This document shows, piece after piece, positions 47,780-56,369 of a stretch of DNA of 64,000 nt. The DNA is from an uncultured Candidatus Pelagibacter sp. (GTDB taxonomy: Bacteria; Pseudomonadota; Alphaproteobacteria; Pelagibacterales; Pelagibacteraceae): positions 62,001 through 126,000 of the forward strand of contig NZ_CALSOW010000002.1 of NCBI RefSeq assembly GCF_943788075.1, written 5' to 3'. Position 1 is the stretch's first letter. Each line of letters begins with the position of its first letter. A program made the translations under genes and the position numbers. The notes under the pieces are model-generated. The model saw nothing but the letters and a program-made list of their open reading frames with translations, did not search any database and was not told the DNA's origin.

Positions 47780-49434
47780 TAATTATCTTTCACCATATCA
47801 TTTTTCATTTCGTCCCCAAAGTACTTAAGAATATTCATAATTGGAGTAGGGATAGCCCCACATAAAGCACATAAACAGCCTTTTTGCATTGTTACAAGCA
47901 ATTCGTTAAGTAATTTAAGGGGTATTTTAGCAGTTCCTTTCTTTGCTTGATCAAACATTTCTTTACCTCTGTATGAACCAAGCCTTCCAGGGAAACATTT
48001 TCCACATGATTCTTCTGCTGAAAATTCAAACAAATGATGAATATATTCAGACATTGAAAAATCTTTTGGAATACTAACAACACTAGCGTGCCCCAACATA
48101 AAACCTTTGGCAGTAAATTCTTGAAAATCTAAATTTAAATTATCAATTTCACTTAATGGTACAACACCACCTAATGGACCACCAACTTGAAAAGCTTTAA
48201 CTGGTTCTTTGTACCCTCCACCAATTTCATTAAATATTTTTTTCATTGGTGTTCCCATATCAATTTCATAAACACCAGGATTATTAAAAAAACTATCAAG
48301 ACAAACAAGTTTAGTTCCTGCAGATTTTTTATTTCCTATTGCTGAAAATTTTTCAGGACCATTTATTAAAATACCAGTTGCAGCTGCTAAAGTTTCTACG
48401 TTATTAACTACTGTTGGTTTCTTATATAAACCTTCTGTAACTGGAAATGGAGGTCTTACATCTACTTCAGCACGTCTTCCTTCAATAGATGCAATCAAAG
48501 CAGTTTCTTCTCCACAAATATAAGCACCTTGACCAATACAAATACCTAGATCGAAAGAAAAATCTGTTCCTAAAATATTATCACCTAATAGATTTAATTT
48601 TTTAAGATCATTGATACAGCCGTTGATAGCTTCTATAGATTTTGGATATTCTCCTCTTATATATAAAACACCTTCATCACTTCCAATGACCATTCCACAT
48701 AACACCATACCAAAAATAACTTTTAGTGGTTGATCTTCTAATAGGTATCTATCTGAAAATGCACCTGAGTCACCTTCATCAGCATTACATAAAACATATT
48801 TTTTATCTCCTTTTGCTTTACTGCAAAAATCCCATTTCATTCCTGTTGGGAACCCCGCACCACCTCTTCCAGTAAGGTTTGATTCTAATAGAGACTTAAT
48901 AATTTCTTGTTTGTCTGTTTTTAAAAATTTATTTAATTGATCTTTAAATTGATCAGTAGATGATAATTTATCATCCATTAAAAAACTTGTTGTTGCATAA
49001 CTTTTTGAAAAAAATTTATCTTGTTTAATTTCTTCACCTTTTAAAATTTGATCAATTTTTTCTATATCTTTTCCCGCATAGTTTTCACCATCATAATGAA
49101 ATGCATTATTTTCATAGCAATGCCCTAGGCAAAACATTTCTCCAACTTTATCATCACCTAATTTTTCTTTTAAAGTATCTTTTAATTTTTCTTGTGTACC
49201 AGCACACATGCAAGCACTCCCATTACAAACAAATGCTTTTTTTTCTCTGTGTGAAGGTCTTAAAAATTCGTAGAAACTCTCAGCACCATGAAGAGTTGAA
49301 ACTCCTAAATTATGCTCTTTAGCAATTTCTTTAATATCTTTGGGATTATTGCTTAATGTATTTTCAGAGATTTGCTTAAAAAGATTGTCTTTTAAGCCTA
49401 TTCTTCCTGATAAATTACTAATGTTTTTTGACAC
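47779..49434 (-). CDS. fdsB: Formate dehydrogenase NAD-reducing subunit, fused FdsG-FdsB (NuoE-NuoF type)
   Basis: 551 residues. The first about 140 are a NuoE/FdsG-like thioredoxin-fold 2Fe-2S domain (CNGSACMCAGTQ, FCLGHCYENN). The rest is NuoF/FdsB: GRGGAGFPTGMKWDF, NADEGDSGAFSDRYLLE, the FMN/NAD region GAYICGEETALIASIEGRRAEVDVRPPFP by parts, and the 4Fe-4S site EESCGKCFPGRLG...CLCALCGAIPTPI. In many bacteria FdsG and FdsB are separate; here they are one chain. Confidence 0.94.
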   Translation of the reverse strand: MSKNISNLSGRIGLKDNLFKQISENTLSNNPKDIKEIAKEHNLGVSTLHGAESFYEFLRPSHREKKAFVCNGSACMCAGTQEKLKDTLKEKLGDDKVGEMFCLGHCYENNAFHYDGENYAGKDIEKIDQILKGEEIKQDKFFSKSYATTSFLMDDKLSSTDQFKDQLNKFLKTDKQEIIKSLLESNLTGRGGAGFPTGMKWDFCSKAKGDKKYVLCNADEGDSGAFSDRYLLEDQPLKVIFGMVLCGMVIGSDEGVLYIRGEYPKSIEAINGCINDLKKLNLLGDNILGTDFSFDLGICIGQGAYICGEETALIASIEGRRAEVDVRPPFPVTEGLYKKPTVVNNVETLAAATGILINGPEKFSAIGNKKSAGTKLVCLDSFFNNPGVYEIDMGTPMKKIFNEIGGGYKEPVKAFQVGGPLGGVVPLSEIDNLNLDFQEFTAKGFMLGHASVVSIPKDFSMSEYIHHLFEFSAEESCGKCFPGRLGSYRGKEMFDQAKKGTAKIPLKLLNELLVTMQKGCLCALCGAIPTPIMNILKYFGDEMKNDMVKDN

Positions 49435-49452
49435 AATTACCCTTTTTTTTAA

Positions 49453-50292
49453 TTAGCTCACAATAACTTTTTTGTTATTTGTGTAAATGTTAAAACTATC
49501 CCTCTTTACGAAACCTATAAGGGTAATGTCAAATTTATTCGCTAAATCTATAGCAAGACTAGTTGGCGCACCAACACCTATCATTATTCCAATATCAGTC
49601 ATCAATACCTTTTGAACAAGTTCAAAATTTAGCCTTCCAGAGCAAGTTATGAATTGAGTTAAGGGATTAATTTGCCCATTAACTAAAGTACAACCGATAA
49701 GTTTATCTAAAGCGTTGTGACGACCCACATCCTCTTTAACAGAGATCAAATCACCGTTGTTGTTAAACAAGCCACTCGCATGAATGCCACCAGTTTTACT
49801 GAATTCAGATTGATTTTCTCGAAGGATGTTAGGGGATTTAATTATAACTTCTTTAGATATTTTAGGCTGATCTGGATTTGTCTTATTTTGTTTTATAATC
49901 TCTAATGCATCTAATGAAGACTTACCACAGACACCGCATGAGGAGTTTGACATGAAATCTCTCTTAATCTTTGAGATGTCAATATTTTCTGAATTATTTA
50001 AGGTCACTAAAATTTTATTTTGAATGTTGTATTGACCAACCTTATCACCAAAACTTTCTACAGTATCAATATCTTTAATATCTTTTATTAATTGTTCATT
50101 GAAAAGAAAACCTCGTACTAAATCCTTATCATCACCAGGAGTTCTCATCGTAATCGATAATATTTTTGTAACCCAATGATCGTTCTCTTTAAATTTTAAT
50201 GAAATCTCTAAGGGTTCTTCAATAGAAACTAAATCCTCAAAATTTTCAAATTTATTAGAATTAAATTTTAAAACTTTATACTTAGAGTTCAT
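49453..50292 (-). CDS. fdhD: FdhD, sulfur carrier for formate dehydrogenase cofactor
   Basis: 279 residues. Key cysteines at about 119 and 122 in NSSCGVCGKSS; GGIHASGLFNNNGDLISVKEDVGRHNALDKLIG by parts and FITCSGRLNFELVQK define the family. FdhD passes sulfur to the molybdenum cofactor of formate dehydrogenase. It lies 18 bases upstream of fdsB. Confidence 0.95.
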   Translation of the reverse strand: MNSKYKVLKFNSNKFENFEDLVSIEEPLEISLKFKENDHWVTKILSITMRTPGDDKDLVRGFLFNEQLIKDIKDIDTVESFGDKVGQYNIQNKILVTLNNSENIDISKIKRDFMSNSSCGVCGKSSLDALEIIKQNKTNPDQPKISKEVIIKSPNILRENQSEFSKTGGIHASGLFNNNGDLISVKEDVGRHNALDKLIGCTLVNGQINPLTQFITCSGRLNFELVQKVLMTDIGIMIGVGAPTSLAIDLANKFDITLIGFVKRDSFNIYTNNKKVIVS

Positions 50293-50295
50293 AAG

Positions 50296-50772
50296 TTATT
50301 TTAAAGGATAATTTTTTTTAAGAATAAATTTATTAATCAAAATAGCTAATAATAAAATTATAATACAACCAAAAATTATTGGGCTAATTAAATATTCATA
50401 AGAAACACTTCCAATTATAACTATAATTGGATTTCCACCTGCTGGAGGATGAACTACATTTAATAAAATCATTAATGAAACTCCAGCACCTACTGCAAGA
50501 GCGATATTCATATAAATTGGTAAAGGTATATAGTTTACAAAAATTATCCCGACTAATGCTGTTAACAGATGGCCAAAGAAAACATTTTTGGGTTGAGCAA
50601 ATGGACTTTCTGGAAAACCAAATAACAAAACCATAGAAGAACCAAATGAACCAGCAAGAAAATACCCTAGTGTACTTTTATAAGTAAGAACAGTTAAGAC
50701 ACCAATTGTAAAAGCTGAAAAAAAACCTGCAATCAATGCTTTCTGCAATAGTGGTTTAGTAATTTTAATCAT
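50296..50772 (-). CDS. HPP-family membrane protein
   Basis: 158 residues, four to five membrane helices. The family motif VHPPAGGNPIIV is present; the middle has FGFPESPFAQPKNVFFGHLLTALVG. HPP proteins are thought to be transporters (a nitrite carrier in some phototrophs). Here it sits between an Fe-S scaffold and fdhD in the formate dehydrogenase run, so formate, or molybdate-linked anion, movement is a reasonable idea (inference). Confidence 0.83.
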   Translation of the reverse strand: MIKITKPLLQKALIAGFFSAFTIGVLTVLTYKSTLGYFLAGSFGSSMVLLFGFPESPFAQPKNVFFGHLLTALVGIIFVNYIPLPIYMNIALAVGAGVSLMILLNVVHPPAGGNPIIVIIGSVSYEYLISPIIFGCIIILLLAILINKFILKKNYPLK

Positions 50773-51170
50773 TAAGTTTTTAAAGCCTTTAAAACTGTTC
50801 TAAGTGGAAGCAACAAACAATCTTTTCTTGCAATATTCTTTTTATCAAAAATTTCTTTAAAATCTTTCCAATGTTTTTCTAAAATAGTCTTTACATCCGT
50901 AAATAAATTTTCACTTGATAATGCAAAAGACTTAATTTCTTCCACATTTTTATCTTTTATTTTTCTTGAGAGTAAGCTGACTGACGCCTGGCAATAAACA
51001 CAAGATTTACATTGATAACCCATATCTTTTACAACATCGTCTTTAACAACTAGGCTAATTTCCATCTCATCCCCACATAAAGGATTTTTGTGTTTTGATT
51101 TATGTGTAAAATTTTCTAGGACTTTATGGTTATCGGTATGAGATGCTATTTCTAAAATTCTAAGATCCAT
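50772..51170 (-). CDS. IscU/SufU-like iron-sulfur cluster scaffold
   Basis: 132 residues. Three Cys in scaffold positions: NPLCGD (32), KSCVYCQASVS (57) and ARKDC (about 118), the SufU/NifU N-terminal pattern, although the usual G-x-G before the second Cys is changed and Cys54 and Cys60 are extra. It is the first gene of the formate dehydrogenase run, which needs many Fe-S clusters, suggesting a dedicated scaffold (inference). Confidence 0.8.
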   Translation of the reverse strand: MDLRILEIASHTDNHKVLENFTHKSKHKNPLCGDEMEISLVVKDDVVKDMGYQCKSCVYCQASVSLLSRKIKDKNVEEIKSFALSSENLFTDVKTILEKHWKDFKEIFDKKNIARKDCLLLPLRTVLKALKT

Positions 51171-51212
51171 TATATTTCTTTAATTAAAGTCTTAATGTTT
51201 TATATTTTGTAA

Positions 51213-51821
51213 ATGGATCATAGCAAGATTTTAGGTGTAGTTCTAGCAGGCGGAAAGTCCCTAAGATTTGGGGAAGACAAGTCCCAAGTAAAATTAAAAG
51301 ATAAATCACTAATAGATTATGTTTTATCTGAAGTTATAGATGAATTTAAAGAGCTGTTAATTATATCCAATAATTCAATAAAATTTCAAAAATCAGAGAA
51401 GATTTCAGTCATTAAAGATTTTAAAAATAATTTAGGGCCACTAGGAGGTGTTTTGACAGCAATGAAGTGGATAAAAGATAATAATAAAGATTACCAATGG
51501 ATCTCTACTTTTCCAACTGACACTCCATTTTTTAAAAAACAAATATTAAAAGATTTTTATGACAAGGTAAGTCTTCAAAAAAGTAAGCTTTTTTTTATTA
51601 AATCCAATAATACGAGACACAATATATTTGGTCTATGGTCTATTGATTTAATTGATAAATTGGAGGATGATTTAAATAAAGGAAATAGAAAAGTTGAAGA
51701 TTGGGCGGATAGTGTTGGGGTAGAAATAATTAATATGAAATTTGATAAAAATGATCCATTTTTTAATATAAATACTAAAGAGGACCTTGAAGAAGCTAAA
51801 GTAAATTTATTAAATGATTAA
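51213..51821 (+). CDS. mobA: Molybdenum cofactor guanylyltransferase
   Basis: 202 residues. GVVLAGGKSLRFGEDKSQVKL nucleotide loop, GPLGGVLTAMKW, and FPTDTPFF with the metal Asp. It attaches GMP to molybdopterin to make the dinucleotide cofactor used by the FdsA type of enzyme. It diverges from the formate dehydrogenase run across 42 bases and overlaps moeA by eight. Confidence 0.93.
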   Translation: MDHSKILGVVLAGGKSLRFGEDKSQVKLKDKSLIDYVLSEVIDEFKELLIISNNSIKFQKSEKISVIKDFKNNLGPLGGVLTAMKWIKDNNKDYQWISTFPTDTPFFKKQILKDFYDKVSLQKSKLFFIKSNNTRHNIFGLWSIDLIDKLEDDLNKGNRKVEDWADSVGVEIINMKFDKNDPFFNINTKEDLEEAKVNLLND

Positions 51822-53067
51822 TTATCAAATAGCAAAAAAAATTTTAAAAAAAAGTATCATCAAAATCAAAGATGAGAAAATTAAAAGTGTTAACTCTTTA
51901 AATAGAGTTGCTTCAGCAAATATTTATTCAAGCATTGATTACCCATCAGGGAATAATGCAGCTTTTGATGGTTTTGCAATTAATTCAAAAGATACAAAAA
52001 ATATAAATAAAAAAATAAACCAAAAATTTAAAATCATAGGATCCATTGCAGCAGGAACAAGACCCTTTAAGAAAATTATTAAAAGATTTGATGCAGTTGA
52101 AATTATGACAGGAGGTATTATTCCAAACGGCTTTGATACCATCGTCCCAATTGAAAAAATTGTTTTTTCTCCAAGCATTAAAAATAGAAAATATATTTTG
52201 ATTAATAAAAAAGTGGATAAATTTAATCATGTTAGATTTAAAGGATCTGATTATAAAAAAAATGAAATTGTTTTTAAGAAAAATTCGATTATTCAACCTA
52301 ATCATATATTAACATTTAAAACCCTTGGAATTAAAAACATAAGTGTTAAAAAAAAAATAAATATTTTATTTTTTTCAACTGGAAATGAAATATCCAACCA
52401 AGATAATATTCCTGATTGGAAGGTTAGAAATTCTAATTGTCACTATATTAAAAATTTAGACCAAAATTTCTTATTTAATTTTAAGAATGGGGGCATCTTA
52501 AGAGATAGTCATCAAAAAGTTTTTAAAACCAAAATAACTAAGATGTTAAAATCTAGTACTGATATTATTATTACTTCAGGTGCAGTTTCAGCAGGTAAAT
52601 TTGATTTTGTGCCAGATGTTATTAAATCTTTTAAATTATCAAATTTTTTTAAAGGTGTTGCAATAAGACCAGGAAAACCAATTTTATTTGCAAAAATCAA
52701 AGGAAATCAAAAAGTAATTTTTGGTCTGCCAGGTAACCCAATGTCATCAGCTGCATGTTTTAGGTTTTTTGTTTACCCATATATTGAAAATATACTGGGC
52801 CTTAATGAAGAAAAACCTTTAAGGGCTATTTTAAAAAATAATTTTACTAAGAAGGAAAGTTTTGTAAGATTTGCTAAGAGCAAACTGAACACAACTAAAA
52901 ATGGAAAAGTAGAAGTGGAAATTCTTGAGGGTCAGGAGTCGTATAAACTGAAATCATTCGTTAAATCCAATATTTGGGCTTTATTGCCAGCTGGCAAGTC
53001 TAAGTTTAAAAAAGGTGAAATTGTTGAGTGTTTTTTTCCTAATCACTCTAACAGTTCATTAATTTAA
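51814..53067 (+). CDS. moeA: Molybdopterin molybdenumtransferase
   Basis: 417 residues. MoeA blocks: SIDYPSGNNAAFDGFAI, GSIAAGTRPFKKI, AVEIMTGGIIPNGFDTIVPIE, FFSTGNEI, TSGAVSAGKFDFVPDVI, GVAIRPGKPILFAK and GLPGNPMSSAACF. It inserts molybdate into the pterin. With mobA it supplies the neighbouring formate dehydrogenase. Confidence 0.95.
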   Translation: MINYQIAKKILKKSIIKIKDEKIKSVNSLNRVASANIYSSIDYPSGNNAAFDGFAINSKDTKNINKKINQKFKIIGSIAAGTRPFKKIIKRFDAVEIMTGGIIPNGFDTIVPIEKIVFSPSIKNRKYILINKKVDKFNHVRFKGSDYKKNEIVFKKNSIIQPNHILTFKTLGIKNISVKKKINILFFSTGNEISNQDNIPDWKVRNSNCHYIKNLDQNFLFNFKNGGILRDSHQKVFKTKITKMLKSSTDIIITSGAVSAGKFDFVPDVIKSFKLSNFFKGVAIRPGKPILFAKIKGNQKVIFGLPGNPMSSAACFRFFVYPYIENILGLNEEKPLRAILKNNFTKKESFVRFAKSKLNTTKNGKVEVEILEGQESYKLKSFVKSNIWALLPAGKSKFKKGEIVECFFPNHSNSSLI

Positions 53068-53118
53068 CCAATGTCATTTTTGTTGTAGTTAAATCTATTT
53101 ACAATTAAATATCTCAGT

Positions 53119-54023
53119 ATGTTTCAACTTAAAAACCCAAAAGTAGCTGTTCCGGTTGTTTTGTTTGCAGGTCTTATTTGGTCGTTTGGGCCATTAGTCG
53201 TTAGATATATGGATGAGCCACATTTAATACCTTGGCAGTATATTTTTGGTCGGGGTTTAACAATATTTATCTTATTAAATCTTTATTTATTTTTTGAAGA
53301 AGGAAAAATTTTTATAAAAATTATTTTAAGATGGGTTTATCCGGTCTTTTAGGAGGATCAGGGCTTGGGGTTGCAATGATTTCGTTTATGTTTTCTATAA
53401 CAAACACAAGTGCTGCCATAACATTATTATGCCTTGCAGCTATGCCATTTTTTACTGCTCTTCTTGCTTTCTTATTTTTACAAGAAAAAATTTCACTAAA
53501 TGTTTGGATATCAATTATTATTGCAACAGTCGGTATTGCTATAATGGCTGTAGGTAATAATACAGAAACATCTTTTGTAGGCTTTATATTTGGTATCACT
53601 TCCTCATTAGGCTTTGCTGTATTTTCAGTTACTTTAAGATGGCGTAAAGAAACACCAAAATTTACCACAACAGCATTTGCTGGTTTTTTCTGTTTTGTAT
53701 TTGCTTCAATAGTGATTTTACAAAAAGATTTAGTTTTCTTTTCTTCAAGCTATAACAGCTCACTGTTTTCCCTTCATGGAACTTTAGTGTGCTTAGGTTT
53801 AATTTTATATTCAATAGGATCCAAAGCAATTCCAGCTGCTGAATTAACTTTATTGTCTCTTACAGAGGTAATAGGTGGAATTTTTTGGGTATGGTTACCT
53901 TTATTTGGTATCAATGAAATTCCAACAACCAATACTATTATCGGTGGTTTTTTTCTTTTTATATCTCTTACCTATTACAGTTTAGTAATGAGATGGAATA
54001 AAAGATATATCGGATTAAATTAA
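53119..54023 (+). pseudogene. EamA/DMT-family transporter, split by a -1 frameshift in an A/T run
   Basis: Frame A (ATG 53119) gives the first EamA helices up to LFFEEGK, then drifts to a stop at 53350-53352. Frame B continues as NFYKNYFKMGLSGLLGG and runs to 54023. The break is at the A5-T5 stretch 53304-53313; restoring one A gives GGA AAA AAT TTT and a 301-residue, ten-helix protein. The long homopolymer makes a sequencing error the likeliest cause. It leads the creatinase cassette, so it may move a guanidino or amino compound. Confidence 0.85.
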
Positions 54024-54027
54024 TTTT

Positions 54028-55245
54028 ATGGAAAGACCAGATTTTTTTTCACTAAAAAATGGGGAGAAAGTTAAACTTCCTTTTTCAAATTCTGAATATG
54101 ACAGAAGAGTAAATAATTTAAGAACAGTAATGGATCAAAATAACTTGGATATGGTTATTTTAACTTCAATGCATAACATTGCTTATTATACAGGTTTTAT
54201 TTATTGTTCATTTGGAAGACCTTATGGTTGTGTGGTCACAAAAAATAAAATCTCAACTATTTCAGCTAATATTGACGCCAGTCAACCTTGGAGAAGATCA
54301 CATTGTGATAACGTAATTTATACAGATTGGAAAAGAGATAACTTTTTAAGAGCTATAGTCTCTATAATTGGAAGAGATGATCCTCCTAAAAATATTGGTT
54401 TAGAAAATGATCATGTCACTTTAGATATGAAGGAAAAAATTGGTTCTATATTTACCTTTTCTGTTTTTAGCGATGTTTCAAAAGATTTAATGCAACTTAG
54501 AATGATTAAATCAAATGAAGAAATTGAAATTATTAAAAATGGAGCAAAAATTGCTGATTTAGGGGGTGAAGAAATTGTCAAAAACATCAAAGAAGGCAAT
54601 ACAGAAATTGAGATAGCAATTGCAGGTCGTGATCGAATGGAACGTGAAATTGTAAAAAAATATCCTAATGCTGAATATATGGATACTTGGGTTTGGTTCC
54701 AATCAGGTACTAATACAGATGGAGCTCATAATCCAAAAACTAATAGACAACTTATCAAAGGAGATATTCTATCCTTAAATACGTTTCCAATGATTTCTGG
54801 TTATTATACAGCACTAGAGAGAACATTATTTTTAGATCATGCTGACGATGAAAGTCTTAAAGCCTGGGAAGCAAACGTAAAAGTCCATAAACGTGGATTA
54901 GAATTAATTAAACCAGGTGTAAAATGTTCAGACATCTGTCATGAGTTAAATGAATTGTTTGCAGAACTAGGATATCTGCATTACCGAACTTTTGGATATG
55001 GACATTCTTTCGGAGTGCTTTCCCATTTTTATGGAAGAGAAGCTGGGTTAGAACTTAGAGAAGATATTGATACTGTACTTGAAGAAAATATGGTGGTCTC
55101 AATGGAACCGATGATAATGATACCTGAAGGAAATCCTGGAGCAGGGGGATATCGAGAACATGATATATTAGTAATTGGTAAAGATGGCGCAGAAAATATT
55201 ACAAAATTTCCTTTCGGGCCTGAACATAATATTATAAAAAATTAA
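54028..55245 (+). CDS. Creatinase (creatine amidinohydrolase), M24-like fold
   Basis: 405 residues. Strong match to the creatinase family along its length: HNIAYYTGFIYCSFGRPYG, SQPWRRSHCDNVIYTDW, SGTNTDGAHNP with catalytic His at 234, YYTALERT with Glu 264, FGYGHSFG with His 326, VVSMEPMIM with Glu 360 and GGYREHDIL with His 378. These line up with the catalytic His and Glu residues known in pseudomonad creatinase. The reaction gives sarcosine and urea from creatine. Followed after 5 bases by a glycine amidinotransferase gene. Confidence 0.87.
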   Translation: MERPDFFSLKNGEKVKLPFSNSEYDRRVNNLRTVMDQNNLDMVILTSMHNIAYYTGFIYCSFGRPYGCVVTKNKISTISANIDASQPWRRSHCDNVIYTDWKRDNFLRAIVSIIGRDDPPKNIGLENDHVTLDMKEKIGSIFTFSVFSDVSKDLMQLRMIKSNEEIEIIKNGAKIADLGGEEIVKNIKEGNTEIEIAIAGRDRMEREIVKKYPNAEYMDTWVWFQSGTNTDGAHNPKTNRQLIKGDILSLNTFPMISGYYTALERTLFLDHADDESLKAWEANVKVHKRGLELIKPGVKCSDICHELNELFAELGYLHYRTFGYGHSFGVLSHFYGREAGLELREDIDTVLEENMVVSMEPMIMIPEGNPGAGGYREHDILVIGKDGAENITKFPFGPEHNIIKN

Positions 55246-55250
55246 AGATT

Positions 55251-56368
55251 ATGAGTGATAACTAAAACTATTGTTAATAGTTGGAATGAGTGGGATCCAT
55301 TAAAACATGTGATCGTAGGAAGAGCTGATGGAACTTGTATACCAGCTCCAGAACCAGCGCTTGATGCTAAAGTTCCAGAAGATAGCGACATGAGAGGTCA
55401 ATTTGGCCCACGAACTAAAGATACAGTTGATAAAGCCAATCAACTCTTAGATGATTTTTCTAATATGCTTCATTAAAAGAGGAGTTAAAGTAGATCGTCC
55501 TACTCCAATTGATTTTAATCAAAAAACTTCAACACCTGATTGGGAAGCTGAAACGATGTTTGGTTGTATGCCACCAAGAGATGTTTTGCTTACTGTTGGA
55601 AATGAAATTTTAGAAGCAACAATGAGTTATCGTTGTAGATGGTTTGAGTATCTTTGTTACCGACCTTTGCTTCAAGAATATTATAATCAAGACCCAAATA
55701 TGAGACATGAGTCTGCACCAAAACCTAGGTTAACAGACAAGGATTATCGAAAAGATTATTTATCAGATAAAATCGGTATTCAAAAAAGATTGGAATGGAC
55801 GGAAGATAAATTTTTTGTAACCACTGAAGAAGAACCATTATTCGATGCAGCAGATGTATTAAGATTTGGAAAAGATTTGGTTGTTCAACATGGTTTTACA
55901 ACCAATTTAAAAGGAATTGATTGGCTAAAGAGACATTATAAAGATCACAGAGTTCATGCTGTTAATTTTCCAGGTGACCCTTATCCAATCCATATTGATG
56001 CAACTTTTACCCCAATCAAAGAAGGTTTAATTATCAATAACCCTCAAAGAAGATTACCAATAGAACAGAGAAAATTATTTGAGGATAATGGATGGGAAAT
56101 TGTTGATAGCGCACAACCTGCTCATAATGAACCACCCCCTTTATGTTATTCATCAACTTGGTTATCAATGAATGTATTAGTTTTAGATCCAAAAACAGTA
56201 TGTGTTGAAAAAAGTGAAGTTTATCAGCAAGAACAGTTAGATAAATTAGGCATGGAAGTTGTGCCGGTAGAGTTAAGAGATGCTTATGCATTTGGTGGAG
56301 GACTTCATTGCTGTACAGCAGATGTATATAGAGAAGGCACTTTAAAAGATTATTTTCCAAAACAATAA
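55251..56368 (+). pseudogene. Glycine amidinotransferase (AGAT/GATM family), broken by one or two extra T
   Basis: Joined reading gives about 371 residues like L-arginine:glycine amidinotransferase: NSWNEWDPLKHVIVGRADG, KVDRPTPIDF, EEEPLFDAADVLRFGKDL with the catalytic Asp, YPIHIDATFTPI with the catalytic His and FGGGLHCCTADVYREG with the catalytic Cys. The reading frame stops at TAA 55474-55476 after SNMLH and resumes at once as KRGVKVDRP; deleting T55474 joins them. At the start, ATG 55251 reads MSDN then TAA 55263-55265; deleting T55263 gives MSDNKTIVNSW, unless translation begins at the GTG at 55255. All three catalytic residues are intact. Confidence 0.87.
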
Positions 56369-56369
56369 T

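Noticed and set aside
53298-53352. Programmed frameshift in the EamA gene
   Set aside because: The break sits in an A5-T5 homopolymer, the shift is in the other direction from the T-skip genes, and the stop comes many codons later; an error or simple deletion is likelier.
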